This document shows, one piece after another, positions 8,700 to 17,372 of a stretch of 64,000 bases of DNA (position 1 is its first letter; each line of letters opens with the position of its first letter). The notes under the pieces are model-generated. The model searched no databases. It saw only the letters and a list, made by a program, of their open reading frames with translations, and was not told the DNA's origin. This DNA is from JANXUR01 sp038229415 (lineage in GTDB: Bacteria > Acidobacteriota > Terriglobia > Terriglobales > Acidobacteriaceae), in assembly GCA_038229415.1 (NCBI GenBank), contig JBBROM010000010.1, forward strand, positions 1-64,000, read 5' to 3'. The position numbers were made by a program, and so were the translations under genes.

Positions 8700-9953
8700 T
8701 TAATGCGATCCCGCGCTGGCGTCCCACTGCACTTTACTCAAGTCAATGCCTTCTTTCGCCATTTCGTACAGCGGAGAAAGCTCGCGTAACTTGGTAACTA
8801 CTTCCACTAACTTGTCCGCCGCATAATTCAACTCAGCTTCGGTGTTAAAGCGACCGATGCCGAAGCGGATCGAGCTGTGAGCCAGATCATCGCCGGTTCC
8901 CAGAGCCTTCAATACATAAGATGGCTCAAGCGTCGCCGAGGTGCAAGCCGAGCCGCTGGAAACCGCAATATCGTTGATGCCCATCAGCAGCGACTCGCCT
9001 TCCACATAAGCGAAGCTGATGTTCAAGTTGCCTGGCAAGCGATGCTCCAGTGAGCCGTTCACGTAAGTCTCGTCCAAGCGACCCATCAGGTTCTTCATCA
9101 AGCGATCACGCATTCCAGACAGCTTGGTGGCTTCGCTTTCCAGCTCCAACCGCGCGATTTCGCAAGCCTTGCCCAAGCCTACGATGCCCGGAACGTTCAA
9201 CGTACCCGAACGCATCCCGCGTTCGTGGCCGCCGCCATCAATCTGCGCTGTAATCTGCACCCGGGGATTACGACGGCGCACATATAGCGCGCCAACACCC
9301 TTCGGCCCATAAATCTTGTGGCCGGTCAGCGAGAGCAGGTCAATATTCTGCTCATTCACATTCACCGGCACCTTGCCCACGGCTTGTACCGCGTCGGTGT
9401 GGAAGAACACGCCACGCTCGCGGCATAGTGCGCCGATTTCCTTCACCGGCTGCACCACGCCAATTTCGTTATTGGCGAACATAATGGAGACCAGAATCGT
9501 CTTGTCGTCCATTGCGCGCTTCAGATCTTCGAGGTCAACACGGCCATCTTTCTGCACCGGCAGATAGGTGACGCGATAGCCATTCTTTTCCAGCCGCTTG
9601 CAGGTGTCCAGCACCGCTTTGTGTTCGGTAACAGCGGTGATAATGTGGTTGCCCTTCTCGCGATACATCTCCGCCACACCTTTGATGGCGAGATTGTTGC
9701 TCTCGGTGGCGCCGGAGGTGAAGATGATCTCCTTGGGGCTCGCACCGATCAGCTTGGCAATCTGTTCGCGGGCAATCTCCACCGCTTCTTCCGCGGCCCA
9801 GCCGAACGAGTGATTGCGGCTGGCGGAGTTGCCGAACAGCGTAGTGAAGTAGGGCGTCATCGCTTCGAGCACGCGCGGATCCATCTGCGTGGTGGCGTGG
9901 TTATCAATGTAAATCGGCAGAGTCACTCCCGCCGGAACTGCTAGGGTTGCCAT
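8700..9953 (-). CDS. iscS: Cysteine desulfurase IscS
   Basis: 417 residues. This PLP enzyme releases sulfur from cysteine as a persulfide for IscU. Seen are YIDNHATTQMDPRVLEAM near the N-terminus, the PLP-binding lysine Lys213 in LTGHKIYGPKG, and the mobile-loop Cys337 in SSGSACTSATLEPSYVL. The loop length is that of group I NifS/IscS enzymes rather than SufS. AGGAG lies about 9 bases before the ATG. It follows iscR after a 90-base gap and precedes iscU. Confidence 0.95.
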   Translation of the reverse strand: MATLAVPAGVTLPIYIDNHATTQMDPRVLEAMTPYFTTLFGNSASRNHSFGWAAEEAVEIAREQIAKLIGASPKEIIFTSGATESNNLAIKGVAEMYREKGNHIITAVTEHKAVLDTCKRLEKNGYRVTYLPVQKDGRVDLEDLKRAMDDKTILVSIMFANNEIGVVQPVKEIGALCRERGVFFHTDAVQAVGKVPVNVNEQNIDLLSLTGHKIYGPKGVGALYVRRRNPRVQITAQIDGGGHERGMRSGTLNVPGIVGLGKACEIARLELESEATKLSGMRDRLMKNLMGRLDETYVNGSLEHRLPGNLNISFAYVEGESLLMGINDIAVSSGSACTSATLEPSYVLKALGTGDDLAHSSIRFGIGRFNTEAELNYAADKLVEVVTKLRELSPLYEMAKEGIDLSKVQWDASAGSH

Positions 9954-10043
9954 AAATGCTTTCTCCTCAAATCTGCAAAACCGTTGCTAACTCTTCGCTA
10001 ACTCATCCAAATTTATTCGTGCATACTCGCGTCGCCATTTCGA

Positions 10044-10547
10044 CTAAGAGCGCGGCGCATCGCCCGGGGCATTCAGTGGCATCGCTGCACCCAGCGTCAC
10101 CAACTCGCTACTGCCGGTATGGGCCTGCTTTTCTGCGGCGCTCAACTCCGGCTCACGCAAATCCCAAATCGAAAGCTTTGCCAGCACTTGCTGAATACTC
10201 AGACTCACCTTGCGCAGAGGCTCACGCACTGTACACAGCGTCTCGTGGGCGCAATCGCCGGGCCCTTCCGAACAAGCCGTCAGCAACAATGGGCCGTCAA
10301 TCACGCGAATTACTTCCAGAGCGGAAATCTGCCGTGGATTCCGCGACAGCACGTAGCCGCCCTTGGTGCCCTGTTGCGACAACAACAAGCCAGCGCGCAC
10401 CAGCCGCTGCAAGATCTTAGCGAGCGCTTCCTGAGGAATGCCGTACGTGTCGGCCAAGTCTTTTGCGCTGGCACAACGCTCCCCATGCTCCGCCAAATGC
10501 TTCATGGCGATCAGCCCATAGTCGGCCTTCTTGGTGAGCTTAAGCAT
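10044..10547 (-). CDS. iscR: Rrf2-family Fe-S regulator IscR
   Basis: 167 residues. The N-terminal winged helix (MLKLTKKADYGLIAMKHLAE) is followed by the wing GTKGGYVLSR. Cluster ligands are Cys92, Cys99 and Cys105, almost superimposable on E. coli IscR (92, 98, 104). The [2Fe-2S] form is expected to repress the isc operon, so supply of clusters feeds back on their synthesis. The operator at 10587-10611 lies 40 bases upstream. It is the first gene of the operon and divergent from a VOC gene at 10824. Confidence 0.9.
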   Translation of the reverse strand: MLKLTKKADYGLIAMKHLAEHGERCASAKDLADTYGIPQEALAKILQRLVRAGLLLSQQGTKGGYVLSRNPRQISALEVIRVIDGPLLLTACSEGPGDCAHETLCTVREPLRKVSLSIQQVLAKLSIWDLREPELSAAEKQAHTGSSELVTLGAAMPLNAPGDAPRS

Positions 10548-10586
10548 GGTGAAATACGATCCCCGGACAACTTCGGGCGCATCGCA

Positions 10587-10611
10587 ATATGCGACTGAAA
10601 CTGTCGGATAT
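10587..10611. promoter_or_regulatory. IscR type-1-like binding site upstream of iscR
   Basis: A 25-bp near-palindrome with half-sites ATATGCGACT and GTCGGATAT around an A-rich centre. Compared with the E. coli type-1 IscR consensus, ATASYYGACTR-WWW-YAGTCRRSTAT, 21 of 25 positions agree by my alignment, including both GAC/GTC cores and both ATA/TAT ends. Its position about 40 bases before the iscR start fits autoregulation of the operon by [2Fe-2S]-IscR. Confidence 0.75.
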
Positions 10612-10823
10612 TAGAATGTTAGACCTTGCTCAGCCAACTTGCAAGCCGCGCGGCGGAAGAATGCTTTATAGTCCGTAACATATTGATAATGCGAGAGATA
10701 CATTTTCTCGCCCGTAGCGAAAATTTGCAGAGAGTTTCGACAAAATCCTGCACAATGAACCCACGCAGTATCATGGTTGCCGTTGTCTGGACTACCAGCC
10801 AACCATGCACAACGGAGGCAAGC

Positions 10824-11192
10824 TTGCTAAAGGACGTAGTTCCGGTACTCCACATCACCAACGCCGACGTAGCAACAGCCTTCTATTGCGGCCAACTCGG
10901 CTTTCAAATCCTGTTCGAGGTTCCGGCGAGCGCGATTCATCGCGACCCCTGCTATATGGGCTTCGTGCGCGATGGCGTTTCCTTCCACGCTTCGTCGCAT
11001 GCTGGCGACGGCGTGGTCGGCGGCGCGCTGCGCTTTCGCTGTGACGACGTAGATTCGCTGCACGCTGAATTCGTCGCCAAGGGTGTTGCTATCCACATCG
11101 CTCCGGTGGATCAAACCTGGGGTATCCGCGAACTCTACGTGCTCGATCCAGACGGAAACAGCATCCGCTTCGGCGCTCCGGTAGCCAGCTAG
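10824..11192 (+). CDS. VOC-superfamily (glyoxalase-like) protein, TTG start
   Basis: 122 residues. The frame is open upstream to 10626, but homology starts at KDVVPVLHITNADVATAFYCGQLGFQI. The TTG at 10824 has GGAGG at 10814-10818, giving ideal spacing, so I take it as the start. The second half ends LYVLDPDGNSIRFGAP, with the glutamate or histidine positions of the fold partly visible (AIHRDPCYMGF). The overall form resembles bleomycin-resistance-type VOC proteins, which bind rather than convert a ligand. It is divergent from iscR; a role in iron-sulfur biology is not indicated. Confidence 0.8.
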   Translation: MLKDVVPVLHITNADVATAFYCGQLGFQILFEVPASAIHRDPCYMGFVRDGVSFHASSHAGDGVVGGALRFRCDDVDSLHAEFVAKGVAIHIAPVDQTWGIRELYVLDPDGNSIRFGAPVAS

Positions 11193-11271
11193 GTTGCCCA
11201 TCGTTGACCATCGAGCCCTCCGGTGTAAGTCTTACCACACGAATTCACCGAATATTCTTGCGACTCTTTGC

Positions 11272-11299
11272 TTGACAATGGGCAATCTCAGGCTAGAAT
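11272..11299 (+). promoter_or_regulatory. Sigma70-type promoter for the zinc-ribbon gene
   Basis: TTGACA at 11272-11277 and TAGAAT at 11294-11299 are separated by 16 bases. This is the closest match to a housekeeping promoter in this part of the window. It would give a 5' leader of about 90 bases before the gene at 11397. Confidence 0.6.
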
Positions 11300-11396
11300 C
11301 TGGATATTCGATGCTTCCTGTGTGGCGTTCTATGGCCAGTGCGCGGACGCCTGAGACGAAGCCTCCCCAACCACGGACAACCCAGAGAATAGAGAG

Positions 11397-11576
11397 ATGC
11401 CAGCCGACCCGTCGCAGTGCAAACATCCCCGAGTGCAGATCGTCTCCCGCGACGAAGACGCCGAATTTGTCGAGTGTCTGGAGTGCGGCGACATCTTCGA
11501 CGTGGAAGAGTTGAAAGACATGAGCCGCGAAGAAGCGCTCGCCAAGGCAGAGCAGGAACAAGCCGCAGACGAATAG
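11397..11576 (+). CDS. Small zinc-ribbon-like protein (59 aa)
   Basis: A short frame from the ATG at 11397 to the TAG at 11574-11576. It has a Cys8-x-His10 pair and a Cys27-x2-Cys30 pair (ECLECGD) that could bind one zinc ion, then an acidic, helix-prone tail rich in Glu and Ala. Such ribbons are usual in small nucleic-acid-binding or adaptor proteins; the function is unknown. Support comes from the paired cysteines, the strong upstream promoter and the purine-rich AGAGAG before the ATG. A frame on the other strand (11232-11561) lacks any such features. Confidence 0.65.
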   Translation: MPADPSQCKHPRVQIVSRDEDAEFVECLECGDIFDVEELKDMSREEALAKAEQEQAADE

Positions 11577-11697
11577 TCCTTTGCGAGCTGACTAATAGCT
11601 ACGCGAATCACACCTTCTGACAGACCCGCAGAATGCGACACACTGGCAGGAACGCATGCAAAACGATGCTAGACTTGAGGCTGGAGGAAGCCATCCC

Positions 11698-12186
11698 ATG
11701 TACAAAACCCTATGCTTGGCGCTCGTTTTGACGACCCCGCTCGCACTCGCGCAAGACACAAAGCACGCCGCGTCCTCGACCGAAAGCTCACCGAAGATCG
11801 TCGCGAAGGGCAGGCTACCGGGTCAGACCGCGCCGATCCCGACCACGACCATATTCATTCCTAAGACGGATGGGCTCTATCGGTTGTCAGTGTATGCGAC
11901 TCTCCTAAGCGCCCCGTGCACAACTGGAGGAAACTGGAACTTCAACTTGGCATGGACTGATGATGCCGGACCTCAATCCCTGTACTCGCTCCTTTGGGGT
12001 TACGACTGCAACTATGGCTACGGGCAATTCTGGCAACTCCAGAGTATCGGAGGAGTGCCCTTGGGCGGCCCCACCACGACTTTTGAAGCAAAGACGGGCA
12101 CTCCCATTACCTACAGCGTCACCTATCAGGGCGACCCCGACGGCACATCGTATTCGCTCTACTACACGCTCGAGCGGCTGGAATAG
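11698..12186 (+). CDS. Secreted hypothetical protein
   Basis: 162 residues from the ATG at 11698, which has GGAGGAAG about 8 bases upstream; an earlier ATG at 11656 lacks this. A signal peptide (KTLCLALVLTTPLALAQD) with a cleavage site after LAQ or ALA is clear. The mature part looks all-beta (GLYRLSVYATLL, WNFNLAWTDDAG, YSVTYQGDPDG), like many acidobacterial surface or periplasmic proteins. It is not recognised as a named family. It has no operon partner. Confidence 0.7.
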   Translation: MYKTLCLALVLTTPLALAQDTKHAASSTESSPKIVAKGRLPGQTAPIPTTTIFIPKTDGLYRLSVYATLLSAPCTTGGNWNFNLAWTDDAGPQSLYSLLWGYDCNYGYGQFWQLQSIGGVPLGGPTTTFEAKTGTPITYSVTYQGDPDGTSYSLYYTLERLE

Positions 12187-12475
12187 GTTTCCTTGCTCTC
12201 GGCATCCCTTCGCGTTGTTTCTGCTCGGCGGCGCAGACACTTTTTAGCATGCTGCTTGCTGACGCTTGTCCTAAGTCTCAAGAATTCCCTTCGCATCTTT
12301 CCCTTTTTCTTCTACAATTCAGCCGCTTCCCAAAATGGGTCTCCACGCTCCACAGTCGTATGCGTGTCCGTATGGGAGCGGCCGTTTTTCCCCACGGCGC
12401 GATCTGCCTTAGTACGGTTTGCATGGTTTTGTAATCGAGTCGTTCTTGCACTTCGCTCAAAGGAGAGCACACACG

Positions 12476-13162
12476 ATGATGAAGAAATATCTAGCCGAGT
12501 TCATCGGCACGTTTACGCTGGTTCTGTTTGGCTGCGGCACGGCCGTGGTTGCCGGAGACAAAGTCGGCTTCCTGGGCATCGCATTCGCCTTCGGACTGGC
12601 GCTGATCGCCATGGCTTACGGCATTGGGCCGATTTCGGGTTGCCACATCAACCCTGCAGTGAGTTTGGGCGCACACCTCGCCGGACGCATGAAGCTGAAC
12701 GACATGCTGGGCTATATGGTGTCACAGGTTCTGGGCGCAATCGTCGGTGCCGCAGTGGTGCAGTTCATCGCCAGCGGCGTCGCGGGAGCCAATGGTTCCC
12801 TCGCCGGACATCTCGGCCAGAACGGCTTTGGCACGGGCTATCTGGGCGAATACACCATGGTCTCAGCCTTCGGGTTCGAGTTCTTTGCCACGCTGATCTT
12901 CGTCATCGTGATTCTGGGCTCGACGCAAGCGGCGGCACCGGGTGCGATGGCTGGCTTGGCCATCGGTTTGACGCTCGTAGCGATTCACATCTTCGGCATC
13001 AACATTACCGGCGTTTCCGTGAACCCTGCGCGCAGCATTGGCCCGGCGCTACTGGCGGGCGGCAACGCAGTGACGCAGCTCTGGCTGTTCATCGTCGCGC
13101 CCCTACTCGGCGGAGCGGTCGCGGGATTCCTCTTCCGCAATGGCACGCTGGAAAAAAGTTAG
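12476..13162 (+). CDS. aqpZ: Aquaporin Z
   Basis: 228 residues with six hydrophobic helices and the two half-helix motifs HINPAVS (Asn59-Pro-Ala) and VNPARS (Asn183-Pro-Ala). The selectivity-filter residues His171 and Arg186 are those of water-specific AqpZ rather than glycerol facilitators. It forms a tetrameric water channel in the inner membrane. The start is the ATG at 12476 with AGGAGAGC 7 bases upstream; the next codon but one is also ATG-proximal. The transcript ends at the strong terminator at 13202-13237. Confidence 0.93.
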   Translation: MMKKYLAEFIGTFTLVLFGCGTAVVAGDKVGFLGIAFAFGLALIAMAYGIGPISGCHINPAVSLGAHLAGRMKLNDMLGYMVSQVLGAIVGAAVVQFIASGVAGANGSLAGHLGQNGFGTGYLGEYTMVSAFGFEFFATLIFVIVILGSTQAAAPGAMAGLAIGLTLVAIHIFGINITGVSVNPARSIGPALLAGGNAVTQLWLFIVAPLLGGAVAGFLFRNGTLEKS

Positions 13163-13201
13163 CTTAGAATTTTTGGCGCGAAAATTTGTGCGAAAACAAA
13201 A

Positions 13202-13237
13202 GGGCCGATTCGACTAATCGAATCGGCCCGGCTTTTT
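13202..13237. terminator. Rho-independent terminator after aqpZ
   Basis: A perfect 12-bp stem, GGGCCGATTCGA (13202-13213) with TCGAATCGGCCC (13218-13229), has a 4-base loop. It is followed by GGCTTTTTATT on the plus strand. On the minus strand it would also follow the AsmA-family gene, so it may work for both. Confidence 0.9.
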
Positions 13238-13249
13238 ATTTCTCCTGCC

Positions 13250-15061
13250 TTACTTCTTTTTCTTCTTCCCGAATAAACTCTCTAGCGCGCTTCCCAAGTC
13301 GTTACCCGGTTTTTCGCCGGGCTTGGTCAGTCCCCCCAGAATGCTGCCTGCTCCGCCGCCGAGCAAGCCTTTCAGCCGCCCCTGCGCCAGCTTCTGGAGG
13401 TCCGGCGCAAAATGGGGATTGCTGAACGTACCTGTAACGATGATCGGCACTTCCAATCCACCGCCATTGCCACTACCGCCAAGCGCCGAGTTCAGCAGGC
13501 CACCTACGGATCCCTCGGCACCGGCTCCCGAAGCGAACTGTGAGTTCAGCTTGGCCAGCACATTCATGTTCAGCCCCCGCGTCACCAGGTTGGCGGTTCC
13601 TGCCGCGCTGACCTTGCCCATGTCGAAGGCTGCATTTAAGTTGCTGGTTTGCGCCACGCCCTGCGCCACCTGAATATCGCCCGTAACCCGGCTGAGTGTG
13701 GTGTATCCCTTTTTCGCGCCCCCACCACCGCTGCCGAGTTTGACAATGCTGTTTACCGCTTCGTTCAGATCAATCCCAGGTAGCCGCACATTGCTGAAGT
13801 TCAAAGTGGCGCGTCCGTTCATGGTTTGTATGACGTTGTTCGACGCCAGGCTGGCGACTGGTCCTACAGCGCGCATGTCGAGCGCCAGTGTCCCGTCCCC
13901 GCTCAAACCCTCGAGGCCCTTTACGCCATAAACGCGTGCAATGCCCAGCAGGTTGTTTAGCGCCGCGCCCGGAGTGTTGAAGGCAGCGTCAATCGAACGC
14001 GACGGCGACGCGTATTGATTGACTGTAAAGCGCGTATTCAGCGACGTGTTGCCGGATGTCACCTTGAAGTCATTGGAGCGCGCCTGCTCTGGCGTGAGCG
14101 CAATCTCCAGCGCAGAAATTTTCACTGGTTCCGCCAAGCCACTGCCGCTGGCTTCCAGGCTGCTGACGGACACCTTGCCGTTCATCTGCGGCAGGCTGGC
14201 GGGGCCGTTGGCGGTCACATCGGTGCTCACTTTGCCGGAAATTTTCATGCCCGGAGCAAAGTCCAATCCGAGCGAGTTTATGGTTTGAATCGCATCCTCA
14301 GCTGCAAAATCAGATGCCCAGAGATGCACGCTCTGCAACTCGGGCACTGCTGGCTTCAGGTTGATCGCTCCCGAAATATTAAGTCGGGAGCCGCCGAGCT
14401 TTAATTTGGTGTCAATGAGGTGCAACGCACTGTGCGGTGCATCGTAGTGGACCTTGCCTTCGAGCTTGAAAGGCACGCCGCCCGGCAGTTGCGCCACCAG
14501 CGCCAGTTCGAAGGGCTTATCAAGACGGAAGTCAGCAAGCACGAGGTTCACATGTTCAAACTCGCGACGCGGTGTGCCAGCAGCCAAGTCGGTGACGCCA
14601 ATCGTGGCGTCGGTGATGCGCAGCCGATCAAGCGAGAAGTCTGCAGGATTCGCGCTTTCGCCTTTACCTCCACTCGCGAAGCTGCTGTAATTCCACACTC
14701 CCTCGGCGTTGCGCACCAGTTCCAGCACAGGATGCTTCAGCTCCACCGACCGCACGGCAACCCTGCCGCTGAGCAGCGCAAACAAGCCCACCGACACCTT
14801 AAGTTCGTCCGCTGTAACAAAGGGGCGCCCGGTGGGGAAGTCCGCCTTGGCGCCGATCACCAGCTGCTTGGCTTCAATCGTAGGCGGCAGCAAGCGGAGG
14901 CTCATTGGCCCTAATGAAACCGGCCGCTGTAGAGCAGCTTCCGCCTTAGCCTGAATTTGGCCACGATAATGATTGATATCGAGAAACGAGGGAATCACCA
15001 TCAACAGCAGCACCACGGCTGCCATCGCTACGCCGCCGACCATCCAAAATTTTCTAAGCAT
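13250..15061 (-). CDS. AsmA family protein
   Basis: 603 residues. A single N-terminal membrane helix (about residues 8-28) is followed by LDINHYRGQIQAKAEAALQRPVSLG, the typical AsmA start. The rest is a long repetitive beta structure with a glycine-rich stretch near 440 and 535 and a lysine tail. AsmA-like proteins are anchored in the inner membrane and span the periplasm; related proteins move phospholipids to the outer membrane. No partner gene is adjacent. A strong terminator lies just beyond its 3' end. Confidence 0.85.
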   Translation of the reverse strand: MLRKFWMVGGVAMAAVVLLLMVIPSFLDINHYRGQIQAKAEAALQRPVSLGPMSLRLLPPTIEAKQLVIGAKADFPTGRPFVTADELKVSVGLFALLSGRVAVRSVELKHPVLELVRNAEGVWNYSSFASGGKGESANPADFSLDRLRITDATIGVTDLAAGTPRREFEHVNLVLADFRLDKPFELALVAQLPGGVPFKLEGKVHYDAPHSALHLIDTKLKLGGSRLNISGAINLKPAVPELQSVHLWASDFAAEDAIQTINSLGLDFAPGMKISGKVSTDVTANGPASLPQMNGKVSVSSLEASGSGLAEPVKISALEIALTPEQARSNDFKVTSGNTSLNTRFTVNQYASPSRSIDAAFNTPGAALNNLLGIARVYGVKGLEGLSGDGTLALDMRAVGPVASLASNNVIQTMNGRATLNFSNVRLPGIDLNEAVNSIVKLGSGGGGAKKGYTTLSRVTGDIQVAQGVAQTSNLNAAFDMGKVSAAGTANLVTRGLNMNVLAKLNSQFASGAGAEGSVGGLLNSALGGSGNGGGLEVPIIVTGTFSNPHFAPDLQKLAQGRLKGLLGGGAGSILGGLTKPGEKPGNDLGSALESLFGKKKKK

Positions 15062-15159
15062 AAGGCCTCCGACAACCGGGCGCTGCCAAGCACCCTTGCG
15101 CGCTAAGTGTAACGCGATTGGGATGTGGAATCATGCGGGAACGGTGCGATCCGCGATGC

Positions 15160-15198
15160 AAAAATGGGCCCCGCTCTGGTTGCACAGAACGAGGCCCA
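15160..15198 (-). terminator. Rho-independent terminator of the ilv operon
   Basis: Read on the minus strand, TGGGCCTCGTTCTG pairs with CAGAGCGGGGCCCA across a 6-base loop. Two G-U pairs make a full 14-bp stem, followed directly by TTTTTGC. On the plus strand the same positions would be C-A mismatches, so the hairpin is specific to transcripts arriving from ilvD. Confidence 0.8.
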
Positions 15199-15248
15199 TA
15201 GTCAGGAGATTGTTTTGAAAACTATTTCTGTAGAGCGCAGGTCTCGCG

Positions 15249-16928
15249 CTATAAAGCGGGCGCGACCGTGATCGCCCCTTCCGAAGCCGACGACACCAGC
15301 GCCGCATACTTGGCAAACACTCCCGCCGGATAGCGCGGCTTGGGTGCCTGCCACGAGGCCAGCCGCTCTTGCAGTTCAGCGTCAGTAAGTGCAACCGCAA
15401 GTGTTCGCGTACACGCATCAATCGTGATGATGTCGCCCTCGCGCAGCGCAGCAATGGGGCCGCGCATGGCAGCTTCTGGAGCCACGTGCCCCACCATCAA
15501 TCCGCGCGTCGCGCCGCTGAAACGCCCGTCTGTAATCAGCGCCACCGATTCGCCCAACCCTTCGCCGACAATGGCCGCAGTCACGCCCAGCATCTCGCGC
15601 ATCCCTGGACCGCCGCGCGGGCCTTCGTAACGAATCACGACTACATCGCCCGGCTGAATCTGCTTGCTGGTAACCGCCGTCATGGCCTGCTCTTCAGAAT
15701 CGAAGATGCGCGCTGGCCCGGTGTGCGAGTTCCGCTCGTGTCCGCTGAGTTTGACCACCGCGCCTTCAGGCGCAAGGTTGCCACGCAAAATTACAATGCC
15801 GCCGGTTTTCTTTACCGGATTGTTGAGCGCGCGAATAACCTCTTGGCCGGGCGTTTCTTTCGCGTCAGCAGCTTCTTCGGCGAGCGTGCGACCGCTCACC
15901 GTAATCGCCGACCCATCCACATAACCGCCCGCCACCAGGCGCTGCGCGATCAGCGGAATGCCTCCCGCCGCGTCCACATCCGCCGCATTGAATCGGCCCG
16001 CAGGCTTCAAATCGCAAATCAGCGGAGTCCGCTCGCTGATACCGTGGAACTCTTCGATATTCAGCGGAATACCAGCCTCGCGCGCCAGCGCGAGCAAGTG
16101 CAGCACAGCGTTTGTTGAACCGCCCGTCGCTGCCACCGATGCAATCGCATTCTCAAACGCAGTACGCGTCAAAATCTGGCTTGGCGTAATGCCCTTCGCA
16201 AGCAGTTGCATAATCAGTTCGCCGCAACGAAACGCGGCTGCATCCTTGCGGTCCGCCATAGCCGGAATGCTGTTCGCGCCCAGCGGCGAAAGGCCGATCA
16301 ACTCCATCGCAGTGGACATCGTGTTCGCCGTGTACTGTCCGCCACACGCGCCCGCCGCCGGACACGCCACATCCTCCAGCGCCTTCAAGTCCCCGTCGCT
16401 CATCTTGCCCGCTGCGTTCGCGCCCACGGCTTCAAACACATCCTGAATCGTGACGTCCTTACCGCGAAAGTTGCCCGGCGCAATCGTTCCGCCATAAAGC
16501 ACGATGCCCGGAATATCCAGCCGCGCCAGTGCCATTGCCGCGCCTGGAATCGTCTTGTCGCAGCCCACAACGGCAACCACTGCGTCGAACATTTGTCCGC
16601 GGCACACCAGTTCGATGGAGTCGGCGATCACCTCGCGGCTCACCAGCGAGGCGCGCATGCCTTCGGTGCCCATGGTCTGCCCGTCGCTGATGGCGATCGT
16701 GTTGAACTCCATCGGCGTGCCGCCCGCCGCGCGAACGCCCTCCTTCACCTTGGCCGTAAGCCGCCGCAGGTGAAAGTTGCACGGCATGGTTTCAATCCAG
16801 GTGCTGGCCACGCCGATAAGCGGCTTGGCAAGATCAGCATCGGTGTATCCGATGGCCTTGAACATGGAGCGCGCCGGAGCCCGGTCGCGTCCATCGGTAA
16901 TTCCGTGGCTAATGTGTTTGAGATTCAT
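15249..16928 (-). CDS. ilvD: Dihydroxy-acid dehydratase
   Basis: 559 residues. It dehydrates 2,3-dihydroxy-isovalerate and -methylvalerate to the keto acids of valine and isoleucine synthesis. Hallmarks are VGCDKTIPGAAMALAR (cluster-binding Cys), DVACPAAGACGGQYTANTM, and the C-terminal GRFSGATRG. IlvD holds a [2Fe-2S] or [4Fe-4S] cluster, so it is a likely client of the ISC operon in this window. It is the last gene of the ilv group, about 130 bases after the small acetolactate synthase gene, and is followed by a terminator. Confidence 0.95.
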   Translation of the reverse strand: MNLKHISHGITDGRDRAPARSMFKAIGYTDADLAKPLIGVASTWIETMPCNFHLRRLTAKVKEGVRAAGGTPMEFNTIAISDGQTMGTEGMRASLVSREVIADSIELVCRGQMFDAVVAVVGCDKTIPGAAMALARLDIPGIVLYGGTIAPGNFRGKDVTIQDVFEAVGANAAGKMSDGDLKALEDVACPAAGACGGQYTANTMSTAMELIGLSPLGANSIPAMADRKDAAAFRCGELIMQLLAKGITPSQILTRTAFENAIASVAATGGSTNAVLHLLALAREAGIPLNIEEFHGISERTPLICDLKPAGRFNAADVDAAGGIPLIAQRLVAGGYVDGSAITVSGRTLAEEAADAKETPGQEVIRALNNPVKKTGGIVILRGNLAPEGAVVKLSGHERNSHTGPARIFDSEEQAMTAVTSKQIQPGDVVVIRYEGPRGGPGMREMLGVTAAIVGEGLGESVALITDGRFSGATRGLMVGHVAPEAAMRGPIAALREGDIITIDACTRTLAVALTDAELQERLASWQAPKPRYPAGVFAKYAALVSSASEGAITVAPAL

Positions 16929-17060
16929 GGTGGAAGAATATCGGATTGCAAAGCAGCTGAATTTACACAGGAGCGCGTAGCCGGACTATCAACGAGCAAA
17001 GATCGGTGATCAGAGATCAGCGATCAACGACCGGCCAGACAGTCCTTATCGAGAATGCGG

Positions 17061-17372
17061 CTAAGCCTGCCCCATCGCCAGCGCGCCAGACTGCGCGGCA
17101 ACCGCCCACACTTCCTGCGGCGGCTTGGGCTGCGTTACTTGCTCCAACGATGTGGACGCCAATACTTCCAGCACATCAATCGTCGCGTTCCACTCCCGCA
17201 TCAACTGGCCGCTCTGCTTCGCATTCACATCCAATGTCAACGACAAGCGCTGCCCGCCGCCCTCGGGCACAACTTCCAGATATGGCATTTGGATGGCGCG
17301 TCGAGAAATAGCATTCAGCAGGCGCATCAGCGTGCCCTGCGTATCGCGATAGCGAACGTGAAACAGTGTCAT
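17061..17372 (-). CDS. ilvM: Acetolactate synthase small subunit (IlvM/IlvH-like ACT domain)
   Basis: 103 residues. The pattern FHVRYRDTQGTLMRLLNAISRR followed by MPYLEVVPEGGGQRLSLTLDV is a single ACT domain. It is shorter than IlvN/IlvH (about 160), and nearer IlvM (87) in size. Small subunits activate the catalytic subunit and usually give valine feedback; IlvM-type subunits may not. Its ATG overlaps the TGA of ilvB in an ATGA junction at 17369-17372, so the two subunits are probably translationally coupled. Confidence 0.8.
   Translation of the reverse strand: MTLFHVRYRDTQGTLMRLLNAISRRAIQMPYLEVVPEGGGQRLSLTLDVNAKQSGQLMREWNATIDVLEVLASTSLEQVTQPKPPQEVWAVAAQSGALAMGQA

Noticed and set aside
12187..12475. 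Leader or small RNA upstream of aqpZ
   Set aside because: This 289-base gap has no clear hairpin with a T-run and no protein-like frame; only the ribosome site at its end is convincing.
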